From Basidiobolus ranarum (taxonomy: Eukaryota; Basidiobolomycota; Basidiobolomycetes; Basidiobolales), in NCBI GenBank assembly GCA_040143965.1, contig JASJQH010006958.1, positions 1-32,434 on the forward strand: DNA of 32,434 nt, given 5' to 3'. A program made the position numbers and the translations under genes. This document shows positions 1-12,600 of the stretch, piece by piece (within the stretch, counting starts at the first letter, position 1; each line of letters opens with the position of its first letter). A model generated the notes under the pieces. That model ran no database searches. It worked only from the letters and a program-made list of their open reading frames with translations, and was not told the origin of the DNA.

Positions 1-154
1 TTCTAAGTAAATTCCGATTGAGAATAATTGATAATATCTTAGTGAATTATAAGATAACTAAGCACTAAGCTATATATGACTATATAGGTGTTTAGGCAAT
101 GCTAATTTCAACATATATGACTATATAGGTGTTTAGACAATGCAGATTTCAACA
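1..154 (-). mobile_element. LTR retrotransposon fossil: LTR fragment, probably Ty1/copia type, with a local 41-base duplication
   Basis: Read on the minus strand, the fragment starts TGTTG at base 113 and runs off the left window edge. It matches a second copy at 28928-29040 over its whole visible length, with scattered differences. The LTR-start end is duplicated in tandem: 73-113 and 114-154 are near-identical 41-base units. No internal coding region is visible beside it. The family call rests on the TGTTG terminus and on the purine tract beside the other copy. It is an old, fragmentary copy. Confidence 0.55.
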
Positions 155-1069
155 GAAATTTACAACAAAAAAATATTGAACAATAACTTGATTTTACTTA
201 AGTATATATCTTCCTGATGATTCTCATATGCGCTTAGGAATTCTAGCTCTCAGTATTTGGGAAGAATTCTAAGTTTACCTAACTTCAAAAAATCACATAC
301 AATGCAAATAGTCAATGTATGATTGAAAAATAGAACATTTACAAAAATCACCAAATCAGAATCATTTGTAAGCAGGTTGACTTGTTATTAGTTTTAACGT
401 TAGTGATTATTAGTGACATAATTGCTATCTTTATGCATCTAACTATTCACTGATTTAGTTGAACCATGTATCCATGCACGTGTTGAATCAGCAACATATT
501 CAGGATATCTCAGAATTAGTCAAGTAAAATATTTATGGCAGAGATCATAGAAAAAATCAATGGAATCATTGCAACTATTTGATTTGCTTGAATGGCATGT
601 TGGTTTTCGGATTATAACTTTCCTTCTAACACTAAACAAATATGGACTTTTTGTTCAGTTCATAATCTCTGCACCTTCACCTCCATCTCCATCCACAAAC
701 CCCAAAGATCATCTCTACTTGGGGCCAATCTGTTGAGTCCATATAGTTCAATAGGTCAGAGTCACATTCTCAATAGTCAACTCAAAATGGATTTAAGTTC
801 GATCTTTACAAAAGGAAATATTGAACCACTCACAAATCGAACTTTCTACCCAAAATCTACCATTTGACACGTAAGAAAACGCGTGAAAATGGGTTTATGG
901 TAAGAATTGTTACAATCACCATCACCATCACTCACCCCATTCTTCCCATTCCCTAATCCATTTCACCATCCATTTACCCAAAGACTTTTTCAACCATGTG
1001 TGACGTTTCTTTTGGGAAAAAGGTTAAATCGCGAGACTGATTCATCCGCTTAGGGCTTATCACTCTCAT
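155..1069. other. Non-coding AT-rich stretch
   Basis: I see no convincing gene here. The longest open frame (592-867) has no recognisable domain and uneven composition. A single ACGCGT motif (MluI-box-like) lies at 879-884, but it is about 1.7 kb from the nearest start codon, so no function is claimed. Confidence 0.5.
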
Positions 1070-1129
1070 CTCTTGTCAACTAAATCAACGACACACCTCT
1101 TGTCAACTAAATCAACAACACACCTCTTG
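1070..1129. repeat. 27-base tandem repeat, about 2.2 copies
   Basis: Units at 1070-1096 and 1097-1123 begin CTCTTGTCAAC and differ at one base. A partial third unit (CTCTTG) follows at 1124-1129. It is non-coding and no function is apparent. Confidence 0.85.
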
Positions 1130-2639
1130 GATATACAAACAGTGTACCTGAACAGATGGAAACAATACATCATCATGTCAATGAGAAGAAACCCGCCTCA
1201 TAGTCTAAATTATGAAGAATGAGTCATGAGGTTAAAGTTTAGCTTTGGATAGAATCACTGGCTCTCTAAAACCATGCTTCAGTGATGCTACACCCACACC
1301 TCCATTCTGAAAGTGCTTGATGGCCGATCCATTCCCCACATGTTGGTCACCTCTTGCTCGGGATCACTGAATCACGCCAGTGAATGTCCATGAAGCTTAA
1401 GACGAGTGTGCAGAGTTGGCTGAGATTGGGAAGTCAAAGTCAAACGATTGGATATCGCAACCATCATGATATCAAGAATAATACTGGTATCATCACTGCT
1501 TGGCGTACGTTGCCCGTATTGTCAAGAGGTGTCATCCAGCGGGTTTTCTGACAACCCAAACAATAACATCTAAATACCAACAACAAGGTAAGTAAGAGAA
1601 AGACATACCTCAACAGAGATACCCTCCAGTGCGATCAGTCTGTGGGTGTGCGGGTGTAAGGATTCGATCCAGAGGGTTTTTTTTAACTCCGAATTCTGGC
1701 TAACAAGGGCAAGAGCTTAATCAGGCATGCAACGTTTCACAATCAAGACGTGGTGCAGTATTTTTACGCACTTGGGCCGAATCTCGATCATCCAAGTGAG
1801 TGAGTAGCGCTACATCGCGCTCAAACAGGTTATCAACCAGTGATTGGTTCCACTCTCTGAGGTAACTGACAATACCAAGGCTAGTAATTGACACCTCTGC
1901 TAACAAATTGTTTCACTTTTTAGGCGGAACACCTTGATCCAACCAGTCCAGACACGGTGTGTGCTGGTGACACACTTTCGGACCGTCTTATTGCCAGTTT
2001 CAGTGATGATCACGGTAGAATTCCATTCGGAAGGTCGGGGTAAATTGGGATCAATCTCTCAAATCAGCAAGGTGGCCACACCCCATAATAGTACCAATCT
2101 ACCTGGCTGGATTCATGCAGCAGGGTCTTACCAGTGGCTCGGGATCAGGGTGACCCTGGGGGACTCAGGGTAATCTAGCCAGACTTTTTTGTTCACAGAG
2201 TGGGCTAAAAATAGGGCATAGATCGTGGAAGGGTATTTGATTCGAAGTTACTTTAACTGGATTGTATTGGTCTTGATTATTATCCAGTCCCAGAGAGAAT
2301 AGAACAGAATCTAAGCCTAAAAATAAGGTCAAATTATTTCAGTTTGGTGCGAAACCTCCCAGCTGCGGGTGACGTCGAATTCATCATCTGGTACGCCATA
2401 AAAGCTTTATAAGGCACGTTTGGTCCATGAATCCAGCGTCTAACTTGCTTGAACAATCTCTGCTGAACTATTTGTAATCTCCTGTGCTCGTAAATACTAA
2501 TCTCTTCGCACTACTTGAACATATACCCTTCTCCCTCTCCCTTTACTCTCCCTTTACTTCTATTTGAGACGTGATACCCCCTCCTGTCTGCGGAGATATA
2601 TACCCATTGACAATACTACCCTCAAATTACTCCCCCCAA
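1130..2639. other. Non-coding region upstream of the homeodomain gene
   Basis: No supported gene. Open frames such as 1934-2173 lack any recognisable domain. The last 300 bases probably hold the promoter and leader of the homeodomain gene. A TGACGTCG element (CRE-like) lies near 2371, a TTTATAAGG (TATA-like) near 2407, and pyrimidine-rich CT tracts lie at about 2528-2562. Promoter assignment is inferred from position only. Confidence 0.45.
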
Positions 2640-3945
2640 ATGATCAAATCAGAAGACCAAATGGTTGACGACTTCACCTTAGATCCCGATTCTCCTTCTT
2701 CCGAAGGCAAAGAGGTCAAGAGAAGGAATAGGTTGAATCCTCGTCAAGTGACTCGATTAATGGAGGTCTTCGAGCAAACTGCCAAGCCGAAGGCTGATAT
2801 ACGACACAAATTGGCTGAAGAGTTAGGGATGCATCCTCGCGCTGTACAAATTTGGTTTCAAAATAGAAGACAAAAACTCAAAAAAGAAAGTCTAGAAGCC
2901 AACTCTGGCGAATCGCAATACCCCTTGGATAAAGCCAAGCTTACATTGTGTGACACTAAACCAATGTACACAAATTCTCAAGCGTCTTATTTGTCTAACT
3001 ATGGTCTTACATTGAATAATTTCCCCCACTTTACCAAGCCATCTCTTGCCGATAACACCACAACGGATCTTCAATCTTCTACGAATATCGCTTTACTCTC
3101 AGGCCTAGGATTAGGTCCGAACCAAGGATCCATACACCCTAGCACGGCTGCGTTATCATTATCATCTGGTATATCTCCCATTTCTTACTGGTTCCTCGTT
3201 TAACGACTTTTGCTAACCTTTTGTATTGACTCGTATAGAATATCATGAGGCAGATCCCTCTCTTGATAATCAAATTAGTAACTCCACCTTGTCTCTGCTA
3301 CAAGGCTGCAATACTGTTTCAATGCAGCAAAATGTGGCGTTCCCCAATATGTTTGATGCCAATGATATGAGCTTAGCTCTAGATGTAACCTCCCACTCTG
3401 GGACTCCTTCAATATCCGCTACATCCAGTAATACCAACTGTACTGACCATTTGGTCGATATGGATTCTTCTGTTAACAGTAGTTCACCTTTTATGTATAC
3501 ACGACTTGATTCCCTTGGTTTGGACTTGTCTACACAGATCAGCATGCTACAAAGACAGCAAACATATCCTCAAAGCCTCCCAATGAAGCGTAAAGCATAC
3601 TCGTGGCAAGACTTGTGTCAGTTGATCCCACAAAACCAGGATAATCCAGAGATTAGTAATACCCCCTTAGGTGCTGTCAAATTTCAAGGCATGAAACGTA
3701 ACGCCTCTGAGGTTGGCTACAATAGTAATCCATACCCAATCATAGCACCATCAAATCGATCTGCGTATTCACGATCACTCAGTGATCCATTTGCCGCGGA
3801 ATCGTACGCGGAGTTGAAGAGACGTAGAATATGTGAGATTGAAAGTGAAAACGAGGCATTTCTAACGTCGACATTATCGATGGAACAAGAGAATCCCAAT
3901 TCTAGCTCAATGGGTGGACTAAGTGACATGCTCGCTTATTTGTAA
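2640..3945 (+). CDS. Homeodomain transcription factor (411 aa, two exons)
   Basis: Exons are 2640-3168 and 3239-3945. The 70-base intron starts GTATAT, has a GCTAAC branch site near 3212 and ends TATAG. The frame is open upstream to a GTG at 2571, but the first ATG is at 2640. Residues 25-84 are a complete homeodomain: the helix-3 core WFQNRR puts Trp72, Phe73, Asn75 and Arg77 at homeodomain positions 48, 49, 51 and 53, with Gln at position 50 (residue 74). Basic residues flank both sides, so nuclear localisation is expected. The rest is low-complexity, rich in Ser/Thr/Asn, with short basic patches (KRKAYSW, LKRRRI) and no second domain that I recognise. Fungal homeodomain proteins of this layout (Phx1/Pah1/Yox1-like) are DNA-binding regulators of development or stress, but orthology to one of them cannot be decided here. 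Confidence 0.92.
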
Positions 3946-4422
3946 TCTTGGTATTGGGATCTCGCTACTGTTTATTTATGACAATTTTCTATTTCAATAC
4001 CACACTATGTTCACTTGAAGTAATCCTTTCCCTTCCTTTCCTTTCGCGTATATATATATTTATAATGTAGTATGATATGTAGTCTTTGTGCCCTTTTTCT
4101 GTAATAATATTTGCCTGTATCGTTGGTGACGCAGCTATTGACGTCATGATACAGCAATTTTGTTGATTTTCCTTTCCCTGTCATTATAATAGATCTATGG
4201 AATCTCTTTTAAAACTATAAATATCTCAGAACTTTCTTCATGTTGCTCAACCTTTTTCCTGTGATCGTGATAATGATATCAAGTTCTTTACTGAATCTAC
4301 GATGATACTTTGTTGAACATATACAATTATAAAATACTACATATAATATAGGGGATATGGGTGAATAATAAGTCAACAAAATTGAAAAGAATAAGAGAAC
4401 GCGAAACTCTGGCTTGTTACTT
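3946..4422. other. Convergent intergenic region (3' ends of the homeodomain and RecQ genes)
   Basis: AT-rich, no open frame of note. It must hold both 3' UTRs, since the flanking genes converge. A perfect TGACGTCA palindrome (CRE/ATF site) lies at 4139-4146, an odd place for a promoter element. No AATAAA is obvious. Confidence 0.5.
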
Positions 4423-7400
4423 TCAACGCTTGAGCCGTGTCAATTTAATTGGCCGAATTCCAGGGTGATGAGATGGGGGTTTAGAGGATTCATTATCTAT
4501 GTAAATGGGTTACGTTTAATAAACCAACTTCATTCGCGAATAGAAAGAAAGAAATACTTACGTGAATCTCCATTACGGAAGTGACGAGAAGTATGTTCGG
4601 TAGTGGTGCTACTAGTACTAGCTGATTCCAATCTAATCAAATAACCAGTATGAATTCTAACTTGTCATTGAAGGATTTCTCTTCCATTTGGTTCATATCA
4701 CATACCTAGATGCAGGTCGAAAACCATTCGTATTTGTATTGCCTCCAGTTATGTTTACATATCGTCGCGTAATTTCCAAGAACTCTTCGCCATAAGACTC
4801 GGCCTTGATTTTCGTGACTCCTGGTAGATTCATCAGATCGTTTACAGCTAAAAATGCAATTCAATTAATTATCAATATCATTATTTATGTACTCAATGGA
4901 TGATTTTTGAGGACGTACTTTCTGGTAATCTTTGTGACATTAGTATCAAGACACTATCTACAAAAATTGTCCGTGGTTGAACCTGCATTCGGGCGCACAT
5001 CTAAAAGAAAATCACGTTAATCGAGTGTTGGTGATATTCATTATAATTGTAGTTCTAAACTTGCCCCATTCCGCTTTCCTCTCAATTCTTCATAACACGC
5101 TTTTTGCATTGGGTCATTGTTGTTACTACCCTCGGTGGAGTTAAAATTCAATCGAGTTTGATTGCTGTCAGCTTGGGGTGGCTCCTCAACTATTTGAGAT
5201 TTACGAACAGTCTTCCGAATGATTTTGGATGAGCTGGTGTTTGGGGTATCTTTCTGCTTCTAAACAAAATAATCGGTTTCATTATCTTCACTCATGTTAA
5301 ACAAAAGCTCTCTCATAAAGTCTTACCAGTTCAGTCGTCGAAAATTGCATCAAGAATTTCGATTTTCCATTTAATAACTGGAAAGATTTTTGTCCACACT
5401 AAAGAATAGATATCATTTACTATACAGCACTAACTCTTGTAGACTCCGATAATAATACTTACCTGTACATAAGATACTATAAAGCCTTGTACTGTCTGTT
5501 CACAACGTTCACTAAGAAATTCTCGAAGAACCAACATTCGAAACAGGCGTTCAACATCATTTCGGTTGAGATGCTTTCCAGCTCCATACATAGCAAGATT
5601 GTCTTGTCCAGATCTGATGATTTTTTGATGCTTCATTCCACGGAAAATATCTACTGCTTGAATGAGTGTCACTTGCTGATTTTGGATTTCCTGTACTAGT
5701 TTGACAGCGTTTATAGCTTCGGATGTCATATCGCGATCAACATACGTATCCCGCGAATTATTAAGACAATTGTCACAGGTTTGATGGCATTCTTTTGGGT
5801 CGAAGCGTTCACCAAAATAGGCTAGCACTTGTTGACGACGACAGTCAGTTCGATTTTCGCAAAATTGAACAACTTGAAATAAGTTGTTGCGTTGCTGTTG
5901 TTTCAATTGATGATTTCCATCACCTTGTTTGATAAGAAATTCGATGGTTGTCTTATCTTTATACGAGTAGAACAAGATACAAGCAGCATGCTGGCCATCT
6001 CTCCCAGCACGTCCCGTCTCCTGATAATACCCCTCAAGAGATTGGGGGATGGAGTAATGGATAACAAAACGAACATTGGATTTGTCGATACCCATTCCAA
6101 AGGCAACAGTAGCAACAATAACTTGAAGTTTGTTCTGCTGCCAATCAGATTGAACCCGAGATCTGTCTTCTTTATCTAAACCCGCGTGATAGTGCTCTGC
6201 TTTTACGTTATACTCTGTCTTCAACATGTATGCGACATCTTCGCAGGCTTTTTTCGAGGTACAGTAAATGATCCCAGTTTGTTTGTCATAATTTGCGGTT
6301 ATATAGGCGTATATATCATTATTAACGTTTTTGGTCTTCGGGCGTACCTCGTAGTAAAGATTCTTACGATTGAAACTTTGAGAAAATGACATACAATTCT
6401 GAATCTGTAAACTACCAACAATATCAAGTTGGACTTTGGCGTTCGCTGTCGCAGTCAGCGCAATGATAGGAACATTCGGGTAACTGTTCTTCAAGTGGCC
6501 TAATGCTTTATAATCAGGTCGAAAATCGTGGCCCCATTGACTCAAGCAATGTGCTTCATCAATAACGAACCTAGCCAGAAGTTTGCGGTGAAACAACTTC
6601 TGGATGGCTTCTTGCACTTGATTACTTTTAATCATCATTTCTGGAGTAATGTAGAGGAGTTTTAGTCTAGGGTCACTTCGCTCGACTTCGCTGAAAATAA
6701 ATCGTCGCTTTGCAGCATCTGTATTTCCTGTTAGACAAGCCGCTGGAATACCAAGACGTAAGAGATGTTGAACTTGATCTTGCATTAGAGAGAGTAAAGG
6801 GGAGATAACAAAGGTAACTCCTTTAGTTGCACCTTTACTCACAATTGCTGGCAACTGATAGCACAAACTTTTACCTCCACCAGTTGGCATCAACACGAAG
6901 GTATCTTTACCACCGAGTGTAGCATTTATGGCCTCAAGTTGATTCTGTCTGAAGGATTTCAATTTAAACACTTGCTTTAAGGCTTTCTCAACATCCTTAG
7001 ACCAAGGGAAAGTAGGGATCTTGGGTCGTACTTCAATTGACTGAGAAGCTGGAGCGTTCAGAGGGCCTCTTGGTTGTGATAGGTTGTTAAAGGCTTGATA
7101 GTTACTATCGCCGTTTCCAGAAACGGGTGTAGATTCGGGATTTGTGGTGTTGTCGCTTAGTAATATGGGGAGATCTCTGTTTGTTTGACTACTAGGATGA
7201 GGAATTGGGTCGAAGCCTCGATTGTCCGCTAAGAATAACTCATCATCTACAGCTGAAGGGTCAGCAAAATCTTCGGTCAATGGCTCTCCAAAATCGATAT
7301 CATCATAGAAACTTTGATCGTCTACGAACGCAGGGGTCGCCATCTCGAATTTGTTCCTCGTTTGAGGTTCGTTTGATAGTTTGGCGTAGGTGTTGTTGTC

Positions 7401-9089
7401 ACGGATGGCCTCATCGAATGAGATATTGGATACTACACTCGGTGTGCGAGAAATCATAGAGCTTGCCGACTTTATCATAGCAAAAGATCAGTAAAACAGT
7501 CTAATATGCGGTTATCTGAAGAAATGTAGAGTACTCACGATCGAGGCTGAGACCAAATTGGGAGCCTTTTCTTTGAGAGTTTTCTCTATAACCGCTATTT
7601 GCTTCACCAGTTTTGATCTACGTCAAGCAATTGATGTTAGATGCGCCAAAGAGGCTAAACAAATAAGCTAAATATGGTACCTTTCAATCTTTAAGGCTTT
7701 TCTTAAGTCCGTCGAAGCATCAGATTCAATTTCGTCGTCAAGATCGCATATGTGATCGCTTAGCTCGCACTTCTCCATTTTAGTTGTTCTTAATAACTGT
7801 TGAAGTTCTTGGACTGACATCTACGTAAATAAAAAAAATCGTAAATGAATGCGTTGAGGATAAATATATTGGCTTCATAAAATATCCTACATCTCGATAA
7901 GCAAAGTCACTACATTCATTAGACGACTTGGTGGGTTTCGAAGAACTCTGATGGTTTGTCCGACTCTCCGGGTTTGGGGTTGGCAGTGTATTTGACACCA
8001 AATTAGGTGCTTCAGTTGGAACTAAATCATCCTATGAGAAAGTATGAGCGTAAGAACAGTAGGTAACCTCTATCTAAAAAGTATATACCAGGTCGATTTC
8101 GATGACCGAGGTGTAATTATTAGTCTCCGGTTGTTTCAGCTTTGGAGATTCAGTCATTTGTTTTTTCAGTGCCGAGTTAGTGTCGTTAAGAGTAATCGTG
8201 TGTCCTGGTGGATCTACAGAAATTGGAACCTCTAAAGGTATGCTATTAGCATATGATCACCAGATACCTCACACTAAAGTTTGTGTACCTTGACTAGATT
8301 TGATTCCTTCGTTTGTGGAGTGATTTTCACTAATTCTTCGCTTTTTAGTTTGGGCGAATAAGTCCTCAGTAATCTCTGTCAAGTCTTGATTCACTTTGGA
8401 CGAGAGATTTGTCTCGTGTTTTTTTGAAGGGTTAGTTTTCTCCACTCTGGAGGGGCTTTTTAAATCTTGTTGTCTCATCATTTGTGAGGGCGTAAATGGG
8501 ACTAGATAGCAATTATTTAAACGTTCCTTGAAAATGACACGATCGTTCGTTATGATTATGTCTTACCACTTTGAAAATCATCAAAATCTTCCACGGGTAT
8601 ATCCGAAATTAATGCAAGTTCTTCATCCTTAAGGTCTCCGAATTCTAAGAAATCAGTTTCATATGTAGGTTCCTTTTGTTGAACTCCACGATTCAAACGT
8701 AAACTAGGTGAAGCGATACTACCGGGGGTTCGCTATATTATAGACGAGGATAACATATGGATTAACTTTCTTAGTACTGATAAACACGGATTTTTTTGAT
8801 ACTATCCACATACCCGAGAGTTTGAAGCTGATAATTTGTGAACGTTATTCAAAGGACTGTATGTTACGAAGTAAAAGTGATAGAATTACTATCGATTCTA
8901 TAGTACTTTGATAAATCAGATTTTCATTGTGATATCTAACCTTGAACGGGACTCAGTACCAAGAAAGGTTGGTGTAAATGTAGGGGTTGAGGCCGACTTC
9001 GGTTGAGGGGGAGGGGATTGCTGAGGGTTAGAGCCACGGCTTTTAAGCCACATTAGCTGCTCTTTTAGATTATTACGTGGTGCAGTCAT
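4423..9089 (-). CDS. SGS1: RecQ-family 3'-5' DNA helicase, Sgs1/BLM/Rqh1 class (1238 aa, 15 exons)
   Basis: Exons in transcript order: 9089-8941, 8856-8814, 8732-8567, 8501-8289, 8231-8089, 8031-7891, 7820-7681, 7617-7539, 7469-5463, 5398-5327, 5259-5065, 5000-4919, 4847-4706, 4632-4562, 4496-4423. All junctions keep frame. The N-terminus has an amphipathic segment (NNLKEQLMWL) like the Top3/Rmi1-binding start of Sgs1/Rqh1, followed by a long acidic disordered part. The helicase core shows Walker A (PTGGGKS, about 552-560), DEAH (662-665) and QETGRAGRDG (841-850). A zinc-binding RQC region follows, with cysteines near 895, 901, 923 and 926, then a winged helix and an HRDC domain at about 1097-1172. 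The tail is basic (KLTRLKR) and could be a nuclear signal. Family role: dissolving recombination intermediates with Top3-Rmi1 and protecting stalled forks. The DEAH box replaces the DEAD-type form, as is usual for RecQ. Confidence 0.95.
5001..5064 (-). other. GC-AG intron in the RecQ gene
   Basis: In the RecQ transcript the exon ending at 5065 is followed by GCAAGT rather than GT, the standard donor of the minor GC-AG intron type. The acceptor is TTTTAG. Splicing here joins the two halves of the HRDC domain in frame. The other 13 introns of the gene use GT. Confidence 0.8.
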
Positions 9090-9674
9090 TTGTATTCACA
9101 AGGATTTCTTCAATTAATGGGGACAAGAATCACCTAAGGGGTTTCTCCTACTGTAGTTTTGGTCGAAAGATATTGGATACAAGAAAGTATTTATAACACA
9201 CGGGAGATAGAGTCAAATGTAACAAGTGCGTATATGCTATGTATGTATCAGCAAAAATATCTATTTGTCAGTAGTGTGAGAGTAATAAAGTAAAACTCGT
9301 CGACTTGGTGACGTTTAGTTAAAAGTGTTGATAGCGCGTTGTGTAGTTTTACAAAAGGTGTGGTTCTCTATATTTTACACCTCACAACAAACCTCAAGAT
9401 GTTATGATAATATCGGGGCAAGATAACAGTGTAAATAATGAATGTTTGTGTAAGTAGACCGTTTTCTATTTACTTTTTATAGCCAACCTATTATTGTCTA
9501 AATTCTAGATAGCCAATGATTCTTTCAAAATCCATAACATAAAGCACTGAAATATTTTCTCAAATTTTCTTTTAACTGCGCCAATTCAGGAGATAGATTT
9601 CCATCAGAATTTGATGTCATTTTTATGCTATAGAAAAACCAAATCACCAAACCCCCTTATTCTACACTGTTAAA
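9090..9674. other. Divergent intergenic region between RecQ and the PPR gene
   Basis: The flanking genes are transcribed away from each other, so both promoters should lie in these 585 bases. The sequence is AT-rich with no clear TATA box close to either start and no open frame of note. Confidence 0.5.
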
Positions 9675-12600
9675 ATGTTATCAATATTTAGAGTAGGCAA
9701 ACTGAAGCCTCTAAATATTCCAAACTTGGCAGTTTCCGTTCGACTAACTCGCTTATACAACCATGACAGTCAGTTAGCAAGCCACAGTGCTGTTTCCGAA
9801 GTAATCGAACCTTTGAAGACTGCTTTGGTTCAACAGGATTCGAGTGCAGCTTGGCGTGCCTTTACAAAAATAAAAAATAGTAAACTTGAAAAGGCTATAT
9901 CGTCATCACAGTTTGCGGAACTTATTCATTTGTTCTCTTCGGCCAAGAACGATGGAGCAAAAAATAAAAATAGAGGAAATGAAATTATCAAATATATGAA
10001 TTACATTGGTGTTCTTCCCGAGAACCCTAAGCAGTATGGCGCATTGATATCTTTCTATGGAAATCATCAACAACCAAGGGATGCCCGGAATACTTTTCGG
10101 AATATGGTCGGGACTGGTTTGAAACCTGACGCCTACGTTTATACCGAGCTAATTCACGCTATAGGGAATAAAGACTTGCCCGGAGCTTATACGGTTTTTC
10201 AAGCTATGAAGAGTAACCGTATTCATCCAAGCTTGTATACGTTCAACATTCTATTTAAAATATGCCGAAATCATCCCGACACGAAATATCTATCTATCTT
10301 TCACCAAGAGCTTCAAAGAGCTACATACATCACACCAGACGTGGTCACTTACTCCACGCTAATAGATGCTTATGCAGCAAATGGTGATATGTCCCGCGCT
10401 ATGAATATGTTCGATGAAGCATTGACGCATGGCGCAATTCCTAACGTTGTTACCTACAATACCTTAATACGCGGTTATATTGAGAAGAATGAGCTACACA
10501 ATGCCTTGTCTTTACACAACAAAATGGTCAAAAAGGGTATACCACCCTCGATAGTTACATATACTAATTTAATTGTAGGATATCTCCACTCTCATGATAT
10601 CAAACATGCCATGCATCTATACGCTGAAATGAAAAGATTAAACATACAGCCGGATTGTGTGCTATTCAACACATTACTAGATGGACTGGCCAAGAATTTC
10701 GAAGCCATTCATGTCAGACGATTGTTGGAAGATATGTCTTCTTACGAGATTAAGCCGACCCTAGCAACTTACAACATCCTTATTCGCTTATTCTCCAAGA
10801 ACAATCGACCTAAAGAGGCTATGGGAATTTATCGACAGATGAGAGCGAAAAGGGTAACGCCAAATGTTCAGATTTACAATACGTTGATCCATGCAAATGC
10901 TAAGGCCGGTAATTTACAAGCTGCGATGGATATCTTCTATGAGATGCAGGTGACATCGACTTTGCCAGACTTGAAAATCTACAACACCTTGCTCCATATT
11001 CATGCAGCTAACGGAAAGATTGATGAGATGTCAGGGATTCTGTCTGACATGAACGAGAAAAAGATATCCCCCAATGTTGTCACCTATAATATTTTGATTA
11101 ACTCTCACCTGAAGTGCTCTAAATTTGATGAGGCGATTCGACTCTACAACGAAATGATAGAAAAATCCATCATCCCCGATACAATTACCTTCAATTCCCT
11201 CATCAATGCTGGATTTAAGCGAGGGGATTTAAGTGAGGTCGACAACTTTTACAACAACATGGTTGCCCATGGAGTGCCTCCTGATACGGCTACTTTCACT
11301 ACACTTATTCACGGATACTCACAAAATTCCAATGGCCAGAAAGCTCTTGAAATGTACCAGCAAATGATGAGGTTGAATCTTCGGCCTAGCCTCGTAACCT
11401 ATTCAGTTTTGATGAAAGAATACGCCCGTAAAGCCAACATTCCCGGTGTGAAGAGTCTATTCGAAGAAATGTTAGAAAGAGGGATAAAGCCCGATGGACA
11501 TATCTTCAACATTCTCATTAATACATATGTTAAAAGCTCCAATGTATTTCAGGCAATGAGAATGTATGAAAAAATGCTTGAGGATCGAATTACTCCGGAT
11601 AGCGTGACTTATGCTACTCTTATTAAAGCACATACTCAAAATGGCGATATTGAACAAGCAAAGTATCTATTTAAGCAAATGGCACAAAAGAACGTTCAAC
11701 CCGATGCCGTTGTCTTTACCTCGTTAATCAGTGGATACGCTAAGCAGTCAGATCTCTCTAGTGCGATTGCTCTTTACCAGGACATGAAGTCAAGAGGAAT
11801 AGAGCCATCCGTGCATACATTTACCGTCTTAATAGATGCATATGCCAAAAACCGGGAGCTTGGGAAGGCAATGTCGCTTTATAATCAAGTGAAGTCAAGA
11901 GATATGAAAATGGATGTGACTTTATTTAACGTCTTGATTGACGCTCACGTTCGAAACGGGCTGCTTCGAGAAGCGATGTCATTATTTGAAGAATCGAAAA
12001 CTAGCGGAGTCTTACCCAACCTACTTACGTATACTTCTTTGATTAATGGATATATCCAACTCTCTTCCATGGATCGGGCGATGGGATTATTCGATGATAT
12101 GATAAATTCTAAGATCTCACCGGATGCAACCATTTTCAACGTTCTAATCCACGGCTTTATTTCAAATGATATGTTTCCACAGGCTCTGTCTCTACATCAA
12201 CAAATGATTTCGGATTATCACATCAATCCTAATGGATACATTTACAATACACTTATATGTGGATATGCTAAGAACGCAGAAATGAGCCGTGCGGTAGACC
12301 TTCTGAATGAAATGATCTCGAAGAGCCTCTGGCCGAGTGCTGTTACATATAACGCCTTGATTCACGGGTACGCAAATTGTGGCGAGACAGACCAAGCGCT
12401 TGACACGTACCAGAAGATGAAAGCAAGTGGAATTACACCAACGCTGGTCACATACAACACCCTAATTAATTGCTTTATTGAAAATGCCGGTTTTCAGAAA
12501 CCCCATACTCTTAAAATTGGCTTAAAGAACCAGAAAATCATCAAAGCAATTGAGCTATATCAAGACATGACCGCCAAAAAGATTCCATCCGATCAATATA

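Noticed and set aside
1621-1683. tRNA-like or Pol III-like segment: ACCCTC ... GGATTCGATCC (B-box-like) ... GAGGGT followed by a T run
   Set aside because: The ends can pair and a T run follows, but the span (about 57 bases) is too short for a tRNA, the T-stem does not pair, and no anticodon arm or A box can be drawn.
1934-2173. Open frame of 79 codons
   Set aside because: No recognisable domain, no clear promoter or splice partner, length within chance expectation.
2571-2639. N-terminal extension of the homeodomain protein from a GTG codon
   Set aside because: A nuclear fungal gene should start at ATG; the first in-frame ATG is at 2640.
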